From: a bacterium
Lineage (GTDB): Bacteria > Bacteroidota > Bacteroidia > Bacteroidales > Muribaculaceae
NCBI GenBank assembly: GCA_004559845.1
Contig: SFWW01000058.1
Coordinates: 1 to 18,937, forward strand
Direction: 5' to 3'
Length of the DNA stretch: 18,937 nucleotides
Both the position numbers and the translations under genes were made by a program. Positions 1 through 6,349 of the stretch are shown one piece after another. The notes beneath the pieces are model-generated. The model did not search any database. It was given only the letters and a program-made list of their open reading frames with translations, and was not told where the DNA came from. Position 1 is the stretch's first letter. Every line of letters starts with the position of its first letter.

Positions 1-87
1 TGCCATGCCATTCGCATCTCGATTGAAGGCACGGCGCCATCGGGCACGCTCATCCGAAGTGCCGAAATCGTTATTGAAAAAGCCTAA
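1..87 (+). CDS. 3' end of an unrecognised gene (partial)
   Basis: Frame 1 is open from the first base and ends at a TAA (85-87), giving 28 C-terminal residues that begin CHAIRISIEG and end SAEIVIEKA. The strand-turn-strand look with a final SAEIVI segment would suit the end of a small beta-rich enzyme such as dihydroneopterin aldolase, but this is far too short to assign. A strong terminator follows about 30 bp later, which supports this being the true end of a plus-strand transcription unit. The function is unknown. Confidence 0.6.
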   Translation, partial: CHAIRISIEGTAPSGTLIRSAEIVIEKA

Positions 88-118
88 TATCGCACAAAAA
101 AAACAATTGAAAAATTAA

Positions 119-158
119 AAATATCACATTTACTGATAGAAATGTGATATTTTTTTAC
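119..158 (+). terminator. Intrinsic terminator after the left-edge gene
   Basis: A perfect 13-bp inverted repeat (119-131 with 140-152, AAATATCACATTT) has an 8-nt loop and runs into a tract of T residues. The stem is A/T-rich but long. It separates the partial left-edge gene from the small-RNA region that follows. Confidence 0.8.
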
Positions 159-165
159 AAAATCG

Positions 166-196
166 TTTGGAAATATAAAAAGTTTATGTAACTTTG
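166..196 (+). promoter_or_regulatory. Bacteroidetes-type promoter P1
   Basis: TTTG at 166-169, exactly 19 nt, then TAACTTTG at 189-196. This is a full match to the Bacteroidetes -33/-7 pattern. No convincing reading frame starts downstream, so the expected product is a non-coding transcript beginning near 202. Confidence 0.75.
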
Positions 197-201
197 CAGC
201 A

Positions 202-431
202 GAATTAAGGAAAGGTCGTTGATGAAACTAATTTTTTACATCAAGACAACCGACGTAGGAGAGACTAAAAAAATACAGCAATAATACAAGTGTTGATTTA
301 AACACTTTATGTTACCAAAACCAAACTCACCATCACTTGTTATTGCTTTTGCCATAACATTAATGGTTGTTTTATAGATAATTGTGTATTTAAGGAATTG
401 GGACAGTCGGGAGACTTTCCCTCTTTTTTTT
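202..431 (+). ncRNA. Candidate structured non-coding RNA, about 230 nt
   Basis: The stretch lies between promoter P1 and a terminator at 400-431, and no ORF here looks real. Visible pairings are TTGATG (219-224) with CATCAA (239-244), AAGTGTT (288-294) with AACACTT (301-307), and a competing longer pairing of 278-292 with CACTTGTTATTGC at 334-346. CAAGTG therefore has two possible partners. I do not recognise it as 6S, tmRNA or RNase P RNA. A family assignment needs a covariance search. Confidence 0.35.
400..431 (+). terminator. Intrinsic terminator of the P1 unit
   Basis: GGGA-C-AGTC (400-408) pairs with GACT-T-TCCC (413-421) across a GGGA loop and one C/T mismatch, followed by a run of eight T residues at 424-431. 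It closes the transcript that would start near 202. Confidence 0.6.
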
Positions 432-582
432 GCAGCGGGGAGCGACTCAACAAAAAAACCACCCACAGGTAGGGACATGGGAACTCGGCGCAAAGGTGGT
501 GGATGGCATCTTCCTTGCCGCTACCGCCTTCCAGCACAACACGAAATGATCTCTCCGCCTCCAACCCACGGGAGGCTTTTTT
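432..582 (+). other. Non-coding, strongly structured segment ending in a terminator
   Basis: No gene is supported here. A long imperfect stem joins GGTGGT (495-500) to ACCGCC (523-528) and GGCA (505-508) to TGCC (516-519). A classical terminator, GCCTCC (557-562) with GGAGGC (571-576) plus six T residues, closes the segment. I see no good plus-strand promoter inside it, so it may be read-through from P1 or a remnant of a further unit. Confidence 0.4.
557..582 (+). terminator. Intrinsic terminator
   Basis: GCCTCC at 557-562 pairs with GGAGGC at 571-576 across an 8-nt loop and is followed directly by TTTTTT (577-582). Confidence 0.7.
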
Positions 583-623
583 ATGCTCAATGTTAATATA
601 TTGTTGAAATCTAAAATATTTTG

Positions 624-653
624 TTGATAATTCGGAAATTGTTGCTACTTTTG
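624..653 (+). promoter_or_regulatory. Bacteroidetes-type promoter P2
   Basis: TTG at 624-626, 19 nt, then TACTTTTG at 646-653 (TAnnTTTG). The -33 side sits in a TTTTGTTG run. It points at the short segment ending in the terminator at 703-730. Confidence 0.6.
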
Positions 654-659
654 CCACCA

Positions 660-730
660 CATAGAAATGACGAGTCGCAGCGATATGCTGTAGTTTGACG
701 GTCAGCTTGCTGTGAAGCAGGCTGTTTTTT
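660..730 (+). ncRNA. Candidate small RNA, about 70 nt
   Basis: This compact unit has promoter P2 immediately upstream and a terminator at its end. It contains a small hairpin CAGC-GATAT-GCTG (678-690 region) and then the terminator hairpin, and has no start codon with a meaningful frame. The size and layout fit a trans-acting sRNA or a decoy RNA. No known family is recognised. Confidence 0.35.
703..730 (+). terminator. Intrinsic terminator of the P2 unit
   Basis: CAGCTTGCT (703-711) pairs with AGCAGGCTG (716-724), one mismatch, GTGA loop, followed by TTTTTT (725-730). It lies only 12 bp before the next promoter, so the units are tightly packed. Confidence 0.75.
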
Positions 731-742
731 ATTGGCACAGAA

Positions 743-774
743 TTTGCACAGTCCCAATTTAGGACTTATATTCG
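743..774 (+). promoter_or_regulatory. Promoter P3 with internal operator-like inverted repeat
   Basis: TTTG at 743-746, 20 nt, TATATTCG at 767-774. The spacer contains AGTCCCAATTTAGGACT (750-766), an inverted repeat AGTCC-N7-GGACT lying between the two promoter boxes. A protein bound there would block RNA polymerase. The same element occurs in P4 (1381-1397), and a decayed half occurs in P5 (2315). This promoter drives the gene with in-frame stops. Confidence 0.65.
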
Positions 775-780
775 CAACCT

Positions 781-1332
781 AAAAACTCAAGATTAATCAT
801 TAATCTATTGTTGGTCATGTGCGTTTCCCTGCCTTCGTGGGGCAAGTTCGCAGGACTCGCTTATGTGGGTGAGGTAGTATGGAACAAATACGACAAGACT
901 TCTTTTATGCTTCAGTGCGACACCACAGCCAACGACACAGTGTGGTCGCTGAAGCTACAGGGCTTTGTCTCAGTTGGGTATAAGCTGCTCATCAAGACCG
1001 ACGACAGAAAGGTGCTGGAGCTGGATCCTTACGACCTCTAAACCGAGCATGTTACAGACAGCGTGGGGCACAGCCCCATCACCGGCGAGACTATGGAGTT
1101 CTAGCACTATGAGCATGTGCTGTATTAGCACATCAAAGGCACGGCTCTCAACTACATCGCAGAGCATGGCATCAGCAAACTGCGGTGCGGCTATGACAAC
1201 CTTTATAGAGCCAAGGTATACCGGCGTAATGAGTTCGGCATTGAGCTGACCGAAGCCTATAAGAAGATCCTTGAGCGTATGTCGCCCGACTATGTGCCTC
1301 CAAAAAAGCCCTCCATCCGCGACGGCTTCTGA
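781..1332 (+). pseudogene. Secreted-protein gene with three in-frame stop codons
   Basis: One frame reads through from about 781 to a TGA at 1330-1332, but is cut by TAA (1039-1041), TAG (1102-1104) and TAG (1126-1128). Between the stops it stays protein-like, for example TEHVTDSVGHSPITGE and LNYIAEHGISKLRCGY, and the tail reads AYKKILERMSPDYVPPKKPS. The N-terminal stretch RLIINLLLVMCVSLPSWG looks like a signal peptide whose ATG is missing; the first usable starts are TTG 808 and ATG 817. All three stops sit where Gln (CAA/CAG) would fit, each one C-to-T change away, and there is no frameshift. Promoter P3 upstream and the terminator at 1332 are intact. I do not recognise the family. Most likely it is a recent pseudogene. 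Confidence 0.6.
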
Positions 1333-1354
1333 AACATGTTTTAAACATGTTTTT
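1332..1354 (+). terminator. Tandem AAACATGTTT palindromes acting as terminator
   Basis: AAACATGTTTT occurs twice in tandem (1332-1342 and 1343-1353). Each core is a perfect palindrome, and the outer arms AAACATG (1332-1338) and CATGTTT (1346-1352) can form a hairpin followed by T residues. It overlaps the stop codon of the preceding frame. It could instead be a dimeric protein-binding site. Confidence 0.45.
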
Positions 1355-1374
1355 GAAAATAATAGTTAAATTAT

Positions 1375-1405
1375 TTTGCCAGTCCAAATTTAGGACTTAT
1401 CTTTG
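1375..1405 (+). promoter_or_regulatory. Promoter P4 with internal operator-like inverted repeat, upstream of the NYN gene
   Basis: TTTG at 1375-1378, 19 nt, TATCTTTG at 1398-1405, a perfect Bacteroidetes promoter. The spacer carries AGTCCAAATTTAGGACT (1381-1397), the same dyad as in P3 with one base changed. Its position between the boxes suggests repression. Confidence 0.75.
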
Positions 1406-1410
1406 CAATA

Positions 1411-1497
1411 CGATTACGCTCAATGGCCACGTTTTCCCGAAAGCTGCCAACCGCTGCTTATTCTTGATAATGGGACTACCGAACCTTGAGCTTTTTT
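1411..1497 (+). promoter_or_regulatory. Leader of the NYN gene with a terminator-like hairpin
   Basis: The roughly 100-nt leader from P4 starts with GCTCAA (1418-1423) and ends with TTGAGC (1486-1491) directly followed by six T residues (1492-1497), 16 nt before the NYN start codon. If the 6-bp stem closes, transcription would stop before the gene and leave an RNA of about 85 nt. This could be attenuation or a separate small RNA. The long loop (62 nt) makes the stem uncertain. Confidence 0.35.
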
Positions 1498-1513
1498 ATT
1501 TTAATTAAATAAT

Positions 1514-2242
1514 ATGAAAGCTGAACTACCTTCCAGAAGAATTGCCGTACTCATTGATGGAGGCTTCTTCATCAAACGCTTCAACCATCTTTACAACAGC
1601 GATGGTCGCATGACTGGCGAGCAAGTCGCAAAGGCGATGTACACAATGGCCCACCGTCATCTGCGACCTAACGATGTGTTATATCGAGTTTTCTATTATG
1701 ATTGTGAACCGTTGAGTAAGAAAACTCACAACCCCATTACGGGGAAAGCCATAGATTTCTCAAGAACTCCGCAATATGAATTTCGAATGAAATTGATGGA
1801 GTGCCTGAAACACCAACGCAAAGTTGCTCTCCGACTTGGGACGCTTAAAGAAGATGGCATTTGGATGCTTCGTCCTCGATTGGTGAAAGACCTCTTAAAA
1901 GGCAAAATTACTATTGACCAACTTGGTGAGGACGATGTTTATTTAGAGGTTAGACAAAAAGGCATTGATATGAAGATTGGCGTTGATATAGCTTCGCTAT
2001 CTCTCAAGAAGTTTGTTGATGTCATTGTCCTTTTTTCCGGCGATTCTGATTTTGTCCCTGCCGCAAAGCTGGCCAGGCGCGAGGGTATTGATTTTGTGCT
2101 CGATCCCATGCATGCGAATGTGGAGCCTCAGTTATATGAGCATATAGATGGGCTGAAAAATGTAGATCCACATTCAAATAATGATAGTGAAAAGAAAACA
2201 GCCAAGACAAAAAGAAAATCTGCTCCACGCAAGAAGTCATAA
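1514..2242 (+). CDS. NYN-domain (PIN-like, LabA/DUF88 type) putative ribonuclease
   Basis: The 242-residue protein fits the NYN branch of the PIN nuclease fold, which cuts RNA with a cluster of acidic residues binding Mg or Mn. Visible landmarks are strand 1 with IAVLIDGGFF (Asp15), the YYD motif (Asp63), GVDIASLSLKK (Asp158) and FSGDSDF (Asp177, Asp179), followed by the VPAAKLARREG helix typical of the family. All core acidic residues are present, so it should be active. The tail (about 225-242) is rich in Lys, Ser and Thr and could bind nucleic acid. ATG 1514 sits about 110 nt after promoter P4. The gene stands alone and ends at a strong terminator. NYN proteins occur in RNA turnover and in some defence settings; the target here is unknown. 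Confidence 0.88.
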   Translation: MKAELPSRRIAVLIDGGFFIKRFNHLYNSDGRMTGEQVAKAMYTMAHRHLRPNDVLYRVFYYDCEPLSKKTHNPITGKAIDFSRTPQYEFRMKLMECLKHQRKVALRLGTLKEDGIWMLRPRLVKDLLKGKITIDQLGEDDVYLEVRQKGIDMKIGVDIASLSLKKFVDVIVLFSGDSDFVPAAKLARREGIDFVLDPMHANVEPQLYEHIDGLKNVDPHSNNDSEKKTAKTKRKSAPRKKS

Positions 2243-2271
2243 GGTCCACATACACATGCTCCCCACTCACA

Positions 2272-2299
2272 AAATCCGCCTCACGGGCGGATTTTTTTT
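2272..2299 (+). terminator. Intrinsic terminator of the NYN gene
   Basis: AAATCCGCC (2272-2280) pairs perfectly with GGCGGATTT (2286-2294) across a TCACG loop, and the T run extends to 2299. Confidence 0.9.
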
Positions 2300-2308
2300 G
2301 CCAAAAAC

Positions 2309-2340
2309 TTGCACAGTCCAAAAAATATGACGTATCTTTA
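2309..2340 (+). promoter_or_regulatory. Promoter-like P5 with a decayed operator half-site
   Basis: TTG at 2309-2311, 21 nt, TATCTTTA at 2333-2340. It shares TTGCACAGTCC with P3 and AGTCCAAA with P4, but the right arm has degenerated (ATGACG instead of AGGACT). It lies 9 bp after the NYN terminator, so the terminator-then-promoter arrangement is repeated. Confidence 0.45.
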
Positions 2341-2534
2341 CCATCGTCAAGCTACTGATAGCGTATGCTATCCCGCTCGAAGCATCGGATATTGATCTCT
2401 CTCACCATAGTGTAGGGCTTTTTTTGTGCCCAAATCCAGCCCACTATATATACGGCTGCCTTATCCAAGACATGCCTGGCATGGAGTGGGTGGAAAATCA
2501 ACAGATGCCCGGCTATTTACGCGCCCTCCACGGC
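2341..2534 (+). other. Non-coding segment downstream of P5
   Basis: No credible gene is present. A hairpin GATAGC-GTAT-GCTATC (2357-2372) competes with pairings ATGCT/AGCAT (2366-2370 with 2381-2385) and TATCC/GGATA (2369-2373 with 2387-2391). A T7 run at about 2419-2425 could end a short RNA from P5, but no clean stem precedes it. A 13-nt dyad CATGCCTGGCATG lies at 2471-2483. The minus-strand terminase gene ends at 2535 without an obvious terminator here. Confidence 0.35.
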
Positions 2535-4454
2535 TCACTGGTTGCCCACTGCTTGGTCAGAGAGTGTGGTGGTGTTTTCTTTCGTGTCGGCTTTTTCAAA
2601 TTCGGTGTAGTCCATCGGGTGGGTTTTCAGTTGGTTAGAGATGAGCAATGCGATGGCTCTCGACATCACGATATCGTCGTGCTTGCCATCGATGGCGCCT
2701 GCTCCGCCGCCGGGTTTTTCCTCAAACCAGCTCAATTCGTCGATGGCATCCATATCGTGTTCCACCCAAAGCGCATCTCTCACCATCATCACCAAGTGGT
2801 TCACGAGTTGTTGCTTGGTGTAAATATTGGTCTGAAAGCCCGGAGAGCCGCTTTTTCGATAATACAAATTGGAATAGGCATCTCTCAATCGCTTAAGCAA
2901 AAACGCCGATTTGCTATCTGCAGAATTGGTTTCGAGTGTGTTGCTTTCCACCACCAAAAGTGCACGGCGATAGTATTTGGCAATGAGCACGGCTTTATCC
3001 AAGAGCAAATCGTGGTCGATGTGGCCTCGCCATTGTGCCACCGTTTCGCACATCGAAGGATTGGCGGCAATCACCGAAATCACGGAATAATCCGCTTTTT
3101 CGCTGCGTCCACCCACATCCACGCCCACCACATAGCGGCATTCGGCTTCGGGATACTTCCAAATTTTGAACCTCCGGGCGCCCTCATCCACCAAATGCGT
3201 GTTTCCATTTTGGCGAATGATTTCGCCGGCAAAAATCGGGTCGAAGCACTCGCCGCGCATGGCATTGAGCCTACTGAGAGAAAACACGCACCTGCCGGTG
3301 GTGGAAAAGGCTTCAATGGCATTGGTAGGAAATTCCGCCATCATGCGGTGATGCGATTGATAGCCTTTTCGCTTCTCGTGATACCATTTTATCATCTCCA
3401 AAGTGCAACCTTCATTCCACAAGTTGCGCTCATAATTGTCCATACTTTTCCACAGTGCTTCCACCTCATCTTCGGGCACCGGCATGCGATAGATTTCAAT
3501 CTTATACCACGGGATGAACACGGATTCTTTATCCGATTTCCCTTTGGTGGCATTCAGCCACTCTTTGTGAAAAAACGACCCTATGCCATTGGCGGTGGAT
3601 TCGAGCACCTCCATCGAGAGTCCGCCCACCAAAATCGTGCCATCGATGGAGCGCATCACATCTTCCGGCTCTCGCTTAGTGGAAGAAGGCCAAAATGCCA
3701 CCTCGCTTAGGTGCGCCATAGCTATGTCGTAGCCGCGCACCACATCTTCCACCTGGGCGGTGCCCATCATCACGAGGCAATCGCGACCGGTGATGATTTT
3801 GGTGTTGGGGTCGCCTTCAAACGATTTGAATTCCATTTTTTTACCCTCTTCAAGCAATTCTTTCGGATAATGGCGAAGGAGTTTGGTGTACATTCCCTTA
3901 ATCACACTTGAGGTGGAACGCTTATGCCCGCATATCACACAGTTCCAATTGCGCTTGAGCACCAACTGAATCCAAGCCATATACATCAGCACCAAGGTGG
4001 AAGCACCCCACTGCCGCGCCTTGAGGATAATCATTCGGATGCCTTTCCCCGACAAGCGCTGACGCTCCAACGAGGCAAGCACCTCGCGCTGAGCCGCATT
4101 GAGCCGGAGCCGCACATTGCGTCCGGTGAGTTTGTCGCGCACCATGGCGCAGGTGGCGCACCAATATTCAAAGTCGTAAGCAATGCGCTTTGCCATCAGC
4201 GTATGGGGGTCGGCTTCCGCGCAATGGGGCTCTTGCTCCAGCATCTGCACGGGAAGCCACCATTGCTCTCCGCTTTTAGTCTGTATTTTTTGCCGCTCGC
4301 CGCAGCAGCCCTCACCGGTGATTGGGTTGTAGGGCACTTGCAGCAAAGCGTTGCGCCTACGGTTTTCCGCCAGCATCTCCGGCAAAGGAAGAGGCAGCGT
4401 AGGATGGGATTCGGGCGCAATATGGATTGGGGGTTGTGTAGGTGTGTCTTTCAT
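2535..4454 (-). CDS. Phage-type terminase large subunit, stand-alone
   Basis: The 639-residue protein has the two-domain plan of the DNA-packaging motor. The ATPase part shows a Walker A variant KARQWGAST (about 145-153), Walker B IAMAHLSE (244-251, catalytic Glu251) and the LESTANG coupling motif (284-290). The RNase H-like nuclease part shows VGVDVGG (Asp446), LLVVESN (Glu503) and DGKHDDI (Asp593/594). All key residues are present. I start at ATG 4452-4454 (MKDTPTQPP) because the longer open frame upstream has no terminase-like sequence and overlaps the neighbouring gene. A promoter lies 34 bp upstream. No small terminase, portal, capsid or tail gene flanks it, so it is an orphan: a prophage relic kept intact, or a domesticated gene. 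Confidence 0.85.
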   Translation of the reverse strand: MKDTPTQPPIHIAPESHPTLPLPLPEMLAENRRRNALLQVPYNPITGEGCCGERQKIQTKSGEQWWLPVQMLEQEPHCAEADPHTLMAKRIAYDFEYWCATCAMVRDKLTGRNVRLRLNAAQREVLASLERQRLSGKGIRMIILKARQWGASTLVLMYMAWIQLVLKRNWNCVICGHKRSTSSVIKGMYTKLLRHYPKELLEEGKKMEFKSFEGDPNTKIITGRDCLVMMGTAQVEDVVRGYDIAMAHLSEVAFWPSSTKREPEDVMRSIDGTILVGGLSMEVLESTANGIGSFFHKEWLNATKGKSDKESVFIPWYKIEIYRMPVPEDEVEALWKSMDNYERNLWNEGCTLEMIKWYHEKRKGYQSHHRMMAEFPTNAIEAFSTTGRCVFSLSRLNAMRGECFDPIFAGEIIRQNGNTHLVDEGARRFKIWKYPEAECRYVVGVDVGGRSEKADYSVISVIAANPSMCETVAQWRGHIDHDLLLDKAVLIAKYYRRALLVVESNTLETNSADSKSAFLLKRLRDAYSNLYYRKSGSPGFQTNIYTKQQLVNHLVMMVRDALWVEHDMDAIDELSWFEEKPGGGAGAIDGKHDDIVMSRAIALLISNQLKTHPMDYTEFEKADTKENTTTLSDQAVGNQ

Positions 4455-4487
4455 GATGAAAATATTGGATAGTAGATTATTTCTCGA

Positions 4488-4519
4488 CAAAACTACTTCA
4501 TCTCTCCGCCCGCCGTCAA
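4488..4519 (-). promoter_or_regulatory. Promoter of the terminase gene
   Basis: On the minus strand TTG (4517-4519), 21 nt, TAGTTTTG (4488-4495, TAnnTTTG), leaving a short leader before the ATG at 4454. The orphan terminase therefore appears to have its own transcription start. Confidence 0.5.
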
Positions 4520-4594
4520 CCCCAATATAGCAAAGCCCACATCCCCTCTGAAGAAGACGTGGACTATTATCGTGTAAGAATATCGGATCTATTT

Positions 4595-5806
4595 CTAATT
4601 TCCGGAAATCAGCATATCTGCCACGGAATCGAGGCTGCCGTCGCAAGGCGAAGGAGTTACGCCGATCAAGTGGCACAATAGCGGATAGATGCACACGTTG
4701 GCAAACTTGTCGGGTTTTTCGTAGCCCACCTTAAATGCCGGACCCATGGCGCGAAATCCTACGTGCATATCGGCGGCTGTGTGGTCGAAACCGTGACTTC
4801 CGCCGCGGCGCACTTTGCGGTCGGTGAATAGCCACCCCATGTCGGGCAGCACCAACACATCGCCCACATTGGGGTTGGAGCCATATTGCAGATAGGCGGG
4901 AATATCGGCTTTGCGCCACACCCTGATGTGGTCCACGTTCGCCAGCGCTGCCACGATGGAGTCGGCAAACTGCGGTTGCTTCACATAAATGTTGGCGGGC
5001 AAATCGCCTTCAATGGCATCCACCCATTCTTCCTTGATGTAGGGCTTCACGGGCACGGTGCGCTCGGCATCGGTCCAAGCCATACCGTGATCGCCCGTTA
5101 CAATCAAATTGATTTTCTCCGCCTCCGGCAAAAGACTGATTCTATTCCACATATATGCCAAAAGCGAATCCAAATGCTCTACCTCTCGGCGGCAAGCGCG
5201 CGTAATGGGACCTGCCACGTGGCCGGTGTGGTCGGGCTCTTCAAAATAGCACATAATGAAATGCGGACGCTCTAACTCGGGCATTTGCAGCAGGCGCAAC
5301 ACCTCATCGGCGCGCTCCACATCGGTGAGCAAGGGCTTTTTCTGATAATCGTGCCAATAGTGGGCGTGGTCGCCTTTGATGGCCACATCGCTTCCCACCC
5401 AATACACGGTGGCTGTGGTCACTCCCTGACGCTTGGCTGTGAGCCAAATAGGGTCGCCGCCATAGTAGGCGGGGTTGGAACGTGTTTCGGCATTGCCGAG
5501 CGAATAGCGCTTGCCGGTGGCTCGGTCTTTGAAGGAATTGGCAATGATGCCATGATGGTCGGGCACAAGCCCCGTGGCAAGGGTATAGTGGTTGGGGAAG
5601 GTTTTGGAGGGAAACGACGGCATCATCACAGCCTTCACCCCCTTTGCTGCCATGGCATTGAGGAAGGGCGTATCGTAGGTGTCGCAATAGTCCCAGCGGA
5701 AACCGTCGAGCGACACGATAATGGTGTACTGTTCTTTGTCGACTGCCCACAAAGCCACTGTGCTCAGCGCCAGAAACAAAGAGAAAAACAAACGTAGCTT
5801 TTTCAT
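4595..5806 (-). CDS. Exported type I phosphodiesterase / nucleotide pyrophosphatase (ENPP-like)
   Basis: The 403-residue enzyme belongs to the alkaline phosphatase superfamily that hydrolyses phosphodiester or pyrophosphate bonds with two Zn ions. Start ATG 5804-5806 (MKKLRLFFSLFLAL) gives a clean signal peptide of about 21 residues, so it acts in the periplasm or at the surface. Metal and catalytic residues are visible: VSLDGFR (Asp34), KTFPNHY (nucleophile Thr69, Asn72), PDHTGH (Asp192, His196), GDHGM (Asp239, His240) and GSHGFD (His338). The length is normal for bacterial members. It follows the terminator of the envelope operon and seems to be its own unit. The substrate cannot be read from sequence: nucleotides, nucleotide sugars and lipid phosphodiesters are all possible. 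Confidence 0.9.
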   Translation of the reverse strand: MKKLRLFFSLFLALSTVALWAVDKEQYTIIVSLDGFRWDYCDTYDTPFLNAMAAKGVKAVMMPSFPSKTFPNHYTLATGLVPDHHGIIANSFKDRATGKRYSLGNAETRSNPAYYGGDPIWLTAKRQGVTTATVYWVGSDVAIKGDHAHYWHDYQKKPLLTDVERADEVLRLLQMPELERPHFIMCYFEEPDHTGHVAGPITRACRREVEHLDSLLAYMWNRISLLPEAEKINLIVTGDHGMAWTDAERTVPVKPYIKEEWVDAIEGDLPANIYVKQPQFADSIVAALANVDHIRVWRKADIPAYLQYGSNPNVGDVLVLPDMGWLFTDRKVRRGGSHGFDHTAADMHVGFRAMGPAFKVGYEKPDKFANVCIYPLLCHLIGVTPSPCDGSLDSVADMLISGN

Positions 5807-5839
5807 AATTGTGTATGATTTGATTAATTGATTTCTTTG

Positions 5840-5870
5840 CAAATTTACCAAAAAAAGCCCGAAGAAATAT
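5840..5870 (-). promoter_or_regulatory. Probable promoter of the phosphodiesterase gene
   Basis: On the minus strand TAAATTTG (5840-5847) is a perfect -7 box 33 bp before the start codon. No clear TTTG is seen at -33, where the sequence is taken up by the upstream terminator hairpin, so this is a half-matched promoter. Confidence 0.45.
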
Positions 5871-5880
5871 TCTCCGAGCC
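5850..5880 (-). terminator. Terminator of the minus-strand envelope operon
   Basis: Read on the minus strand, GGCTCGGAGA (5880-5871) pairs with TCTTCGGGCT (5865-5856), using two G-U pairs and a 5-nt loop, then a run of T residues. It separates the operon 7755-5917 from the phosphodiesterase gene. Confidence 0.75.
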
Positions 5881-5916
5881 TAAGTTTTTTTCGAGCATTG
5901 TGCCTCCTATTGTGCG

Positions 5917-6339
5917 CTAAAATAGCAAACTGAAAAACAGCACGGCGGCGGCATAATGCTGCTTCACACCGCCTTCAAACTTGCCTTTGTAGGCGCCTGA
6001 GCGGTCGCGAACCGTGCCGTCGGGGAGCACTTGCCCCTTATAGGTGCCTTGGCTATTGCGTAGCGTGCCATTCGATTCCATCTTGCCCATATAGGTGCCC
6101 ATGCCATCGCGAATGGTGCCATCGGAGTGAATCCTGCCGATGCGCGACCCGGAGCGATTGCGCACCGAACCGTCGGATTCGATTTTGCCCACAGAAGCAC
6201 CCGAACGATTGCGCACCGTGCCGTCGGCATCAATTTTGCCCACATATGCTCCTGCTCTATCGCGAAACACCTGCGCATCCACCGTGGTGCACATTGCAAT
6301 TAATGCCAATAAAATAATTGCAAAATATCGTTTCATCAC
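5917..6339 (-). CDS. Secreted 5-fold beta-flower-type repeat protein
   Basis: The 140-residue protein has a signal peptide (about 1-22, cleavage after VDA) and then consecutive 17-residue repeats with pattern (V/I/L)R(N/D)xxGxxxGK(I/M)xxDGT. I count five full repeats plus a partial sixth (VRDRSGAYKGKFEGG). RefSeq uses the name 5-fold beta-flower protein for such Bacteroidetes proteins; each repeat would form one blade of a small closed beta structure. The C-terminus (AAAVLFFSLLF) is hydrophobic and could anchor it or insert into a membrane. The start is either of two adjacent ATGs. It is the last gene of a three-gene operon, 10 bp after the preceding lipoprotein gene. The role is unknown. Confidence 0.8.
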   Translation of the reverse strand: MMKRYFAIILLALIAMCTTVDAQVFRDRAGAYVGKIDADGTVRNRSGASVGKIESDGSVRNRSGSRIGRIHSDGTIRDGMGTYMGKMESNGTLRNSQGTYKGQVLPDGTVRDRSGAYKGKFEGGVKQHYAAAVLFFSLLF

Positions 6340-6349
6340 TAAATCAAGT

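Noticed and set aside
202..431. 6S RNA, tmRNA or RNase P RNA
   Set aside because: The ends do not form the long terminal stem of 6S, and no tRNA-like end or RNase P core sequence is present.
340..738. Minus-strand 132-residue ORF
   Set aside because: The product has no domain character and overlaps two promoters and three terminators of the opposite strand.
2424..3710. Plus-strand 428-residue ORF
   Set aside because: It is the antisense shadow of the terminase gene, with His/Phe-rich composition and no motifs.
4455..4694. N-terminal extension of the terminase to 4694
   Set aside because: It would overlap the end of the phosphodiesterase gene, has no terminase-like sequence, and a promoter lies inside it at 4488-4519.
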